Source: Helicobacteraceae bacterium (GTDB taxonomy: Bacteria > Campylobacterota > Campylobacteria > Campylobacterales > Sulfurimonadaceae). From it: 7,146 bases of DNA. Under the pieces are notes generated by a model, which worked only from the letters and a program-made list of their open reading frames with translations, was not told the origin of the DNA and searched no databases. Positions 5,398 through 7,146 of this stretch are shown piece by piece. Position numbers and translations under genes: made by a program. Position 1 is the first letter of the stretch; each line of letters starts with the position of its first letter. The stretch covers positions 1-7,146 of the forward strand of contig DAOWOG010000054.1 of NCBI GenBank assembly GCA_030642185.1, in the 5' to 3' direction.

Positions 5398-7146
5398 ATG
5401 AAAAACGAAAAGGAGAATATTATTGTGAACACTAAATTTAGATGGGCAATGAGAAGTATTCTACTCAGTGCCGTAATTGTGACACTAACCAGCCCGGCTC
5501 TGGCCGACAATTTCACCTATCCTCAAGGTGTTTACAGCGGCGAAGAAGTTAAACTTAGCAAATACCCAAACGGTGGTCTGGTCAACGCAACCGTGCTGGA
5601 ACAGATCAAACTAACCCAGCCCACTGAACCTTACATCACGGAAATCACCGATGGCGTCTGGGCATTCGTAGGCTACCATTGGGGCTATAAAGCCCTGATC
5701 GAAGGTGAAAAAGGGCTGATTATTTATGATACTGGTGATGATATAGAAGAGTGTCAAGAGATTATCAAAATGGTCAAAAAAATCAGCAGTAAACCAATCA
5801 GCACAGTAATCTACAGCCATGCCCATTACGCTTTTGGCACCAAAGCTATCACGGATGCATACGGTGATGATATTACTGTGATCGGTCACCCTGATCTTAA
5901 TAAAAACATTTTGGAAAGCGGTGGTCTTGGATCAGCTATTCCTGAACTGGCCCCCAGCCTGCTGGCACGAACACTGGAACAGTTTTCCTTCCTGCTTCCC
6001 GAAAGCGGACCTGACGGCCAGGCGCCTACCCCGGTAGGTAAAACCAAGGGTTTTGTGCCGGTCAATACTCCGGTCACCAATGGCCAAAAGCTGACTGTGG
6101 ATGGCGTCGAAATGGTGTTCTACACCGACTTCGACAGCGATACCGATGATCAGGTCATCGTGTATCTGCCCAAAACCAGAACCGTCTTGAACAACCACCT
6201 ATGGCCAACTTTTCCCAATATCTATACCCTGCGCGGCTCGGTTTATCGTGATCCCACAGTCTGGGCTGGTGGCATAAAGTTAATTCGCGATCTGGAACCT
6301 GAACATCTGATCAACACCCATGCCGTCCCCCTCAGCGGTCAGAAAAAAATTCAGGAAGTACTTAGCGGTTATTATGATGCCATTATGTATCTGTATGACC
6401 AGACCTTACGCGGGATCCTGCATGGAAAAACTCCGGATGAACTGCGCTATTGGGTGCAACTGCCAAAAGATCTGGCCAAACAGCCTTATAACCAGATGAG
6501 TTACGGTGAGTTATCTTATTACCCACCTTATATCTACCAGTATGCCATTGGCTGGTTTGGGCGCGATGTAGAAAATCTCAATCGTATTGCTCCTAAAGAT
6601 CAGGCCATAAAAATCGTACAGGGATTTGGCGGCGTAGATGCAGTGAAATCTGAGCTAAAAAAGACGATAAAGAACAAAGAATATGCCTGGTCTGCTGAGT
6701 TAGCCGGATACTTGGTTAAAGCAGCACCTGATGATCCTGAAGCGCGTCAGTTACTGGCTGATATACTAAGACAAATGGCATACAACACTGAAGCAACTAT
6801 TCCCCGCTCCTGGTACCTGACTAAGGCACTGGCGCTGGAAGGCAAACTGCAGATTCCGATTGCCATGTTTACCGGGTCTGAATCCGTTCTGGAATCGTCA
6901 CCGGACTCTTTTGTTAATCAGTACCGGGTACGCCTTGACCCCAAGGTCAGCTACGGTAAAGAGCAGCTACTTGCTATCACTCTTGAGGGTACGGATGCAC
7001 CTACTATGGGTCTGCATGTACGCAGTGGTATAGCAGAGTTTGTGCCGGATGTCAGCAAACATTTCCGTAAGCCTGACATTTCCATTAATATGTCCATGGA
7101 AGCTTGGTCGGGCTACTTTGTGGGCGACATCACCCTGGACGCACTA
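5398..7146 (+). CDS. Alkyl/aryl-sulfatase-like metallo-beta-lactamase-fold protein (3' partial), atypical metal site
   Basis: The frame stays open from ATG 5398 to the window end (583 codons); full-length relatives have about 650 residues, so only the end is missing. A signal peptide ending PALA (residues 33-36) indicates export. The order fits SdsA1-type alkylsulfatases. First comes a metallo-beta-lactamase fold, with YDTGDD at 110-115 and YSHAHYAFG at 139-147. NIYTLRG (274-280) and LINTHAVPLSG (304-314) follow. The dimerisation domain then starts near YYDAIMYLYDQTLRG (325-339), with GFGGVDAV further on. An SCP2-like C-terminal domain begins after about residue 480. The metal site is unusual: His141 and His143 are present, but the Asp-His that should complete HxHxDH is replaced by Ala-Phe, and the downstream Glu ligand seen before the LRG block in SdsA1 appears as Asn. 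The conserved late His (308) remains. Sulfatase activity is therefore uncertain. It follows the barrel gene by 15 nt. Confidence 0.85.
   Translation, partial: MKNEKENIIVNTKFRWAMRSILLSAVIVTLTSPALADNFTYPQGVYSGEEVKLSKYPNGGLVNATVLEQIKLTQPTEPYITEITDGVWAFVGYHWGYKALIEGEKGLIIYDTGDDIEECQEIIKMVKKISSKPISTVIYSHAHYAFGTKAITDAYGDDITVIGHPDLNKNILESGGLGSAIPELAPSLLARTLEQFSFLLPESGPDGQAPTPVGKTKGFVPVNTPVTNGQKLTVDGVEMVFYTDFDSDTDDQVIVYLPKTRTVLNNHLWPTFPNIYTLRGSVYRDPTVWAGGIKLIRDLEPEHLINTHAVPLSGQKKIQEVLSGYYDAIMYLYDQTLRGILHGKTPDELRYWVQLPKDLAKQPYNQMSYGELSYYPPYIYQYAIGWFGRDVENLNRIAPKDQAIKIVQGFGGVDAVKSELKKTIKNKEYAWSAELAGYLVKAAPDDPEARQLLADILRQMAYNTEATIPRSWYLTKALALEGKLQIPIAMFTGSESVLESSPDSFVNQYRVRLDPKVSYGKEQLLAITLEGTDAPTMGLHVRSGIAEFVPDVSKHFRKPDISINMSMEAWSGYFVGDITLDAL

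Noticed and set aside
5398..7146. Sulfatase-like gene as a pseudogene
   Set aside because: Key metal ligands are missing, but the frame is intact for 583 codons, the signal peptide is good and the other domains are well preserved.

Overview
The window reads as a piece of a Gram-negative bacterial chromosome. All six genes lie on the + strand and none is disrupted. Every gene with a visible N-terminus carries an export signal: three lipoprotein signal peptides, one signal peptide on a probable outer-membrane beta-barrel, and one on a periplasmic-type hydrolase. The AT-rich 5' half, AAA/ATA/AGA-rich codon use, and a strong TATAAT without a recognisable -35 box would suit a campylobacterota-like host such as a Sulfurimonas/Sulfurovum relative. 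That assignment is an inference from composition only. GC content, judged by eye on sampled lines, rises from roughly 35-40% in the first two genes to roughly 45-50% from about 2240 onward.

Layout. (1) 1-792: the C-terminal part of a DUF1254/DUF1214-family protein whose start lies outside the window. (2) 793-1022: a non-coding gap with a nested inverted repeat and a candidate promoter. (3) 1023-4446: a tight three-gene operon of predicted lipoproteins: a patatin-like phospholipase, a TpbA-like dual-specificity phosphatase, and a ClsC-like phospholipase D/cardiolipin synthase. They are joined by a 9-nt gap and then an 8-nt overlap. (4) 4447-4563: a short promoter-bearing gap with several stacked dyads. 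(5) 4564-7146: a second operon with a putative outer-membrane barrel protein (Phenol_MetA_deg-like) and an alkyl/aryl-sulfatase-like metallo-beta-lactamase-fold protein that runs off the 3' end.

How the genes may work together. The lipoprotein trio combines an acyl hydrolase, a CX5R phosphatase and an HKD transphosphatidylase at the cell envelope, and could be a phospholipid-remodelling module. The second operon pairs a possible outer-membrane channel with a periplasmic hydrolase-like protein, which suggests handling of a hydrophobic or sulfated organic compound.

The most notable points are two departures from family catalytic residues. The phosphatase has Ser where TpbA has its general-acid Asp. 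The sulfatase-like protein lacks the Asp-His of the HxHxDH metal motif and also a downstream Glu ligand, yet its frame stays open for 583 codons. Family names rest on motif recognition and remembered homologues; no database search was run.
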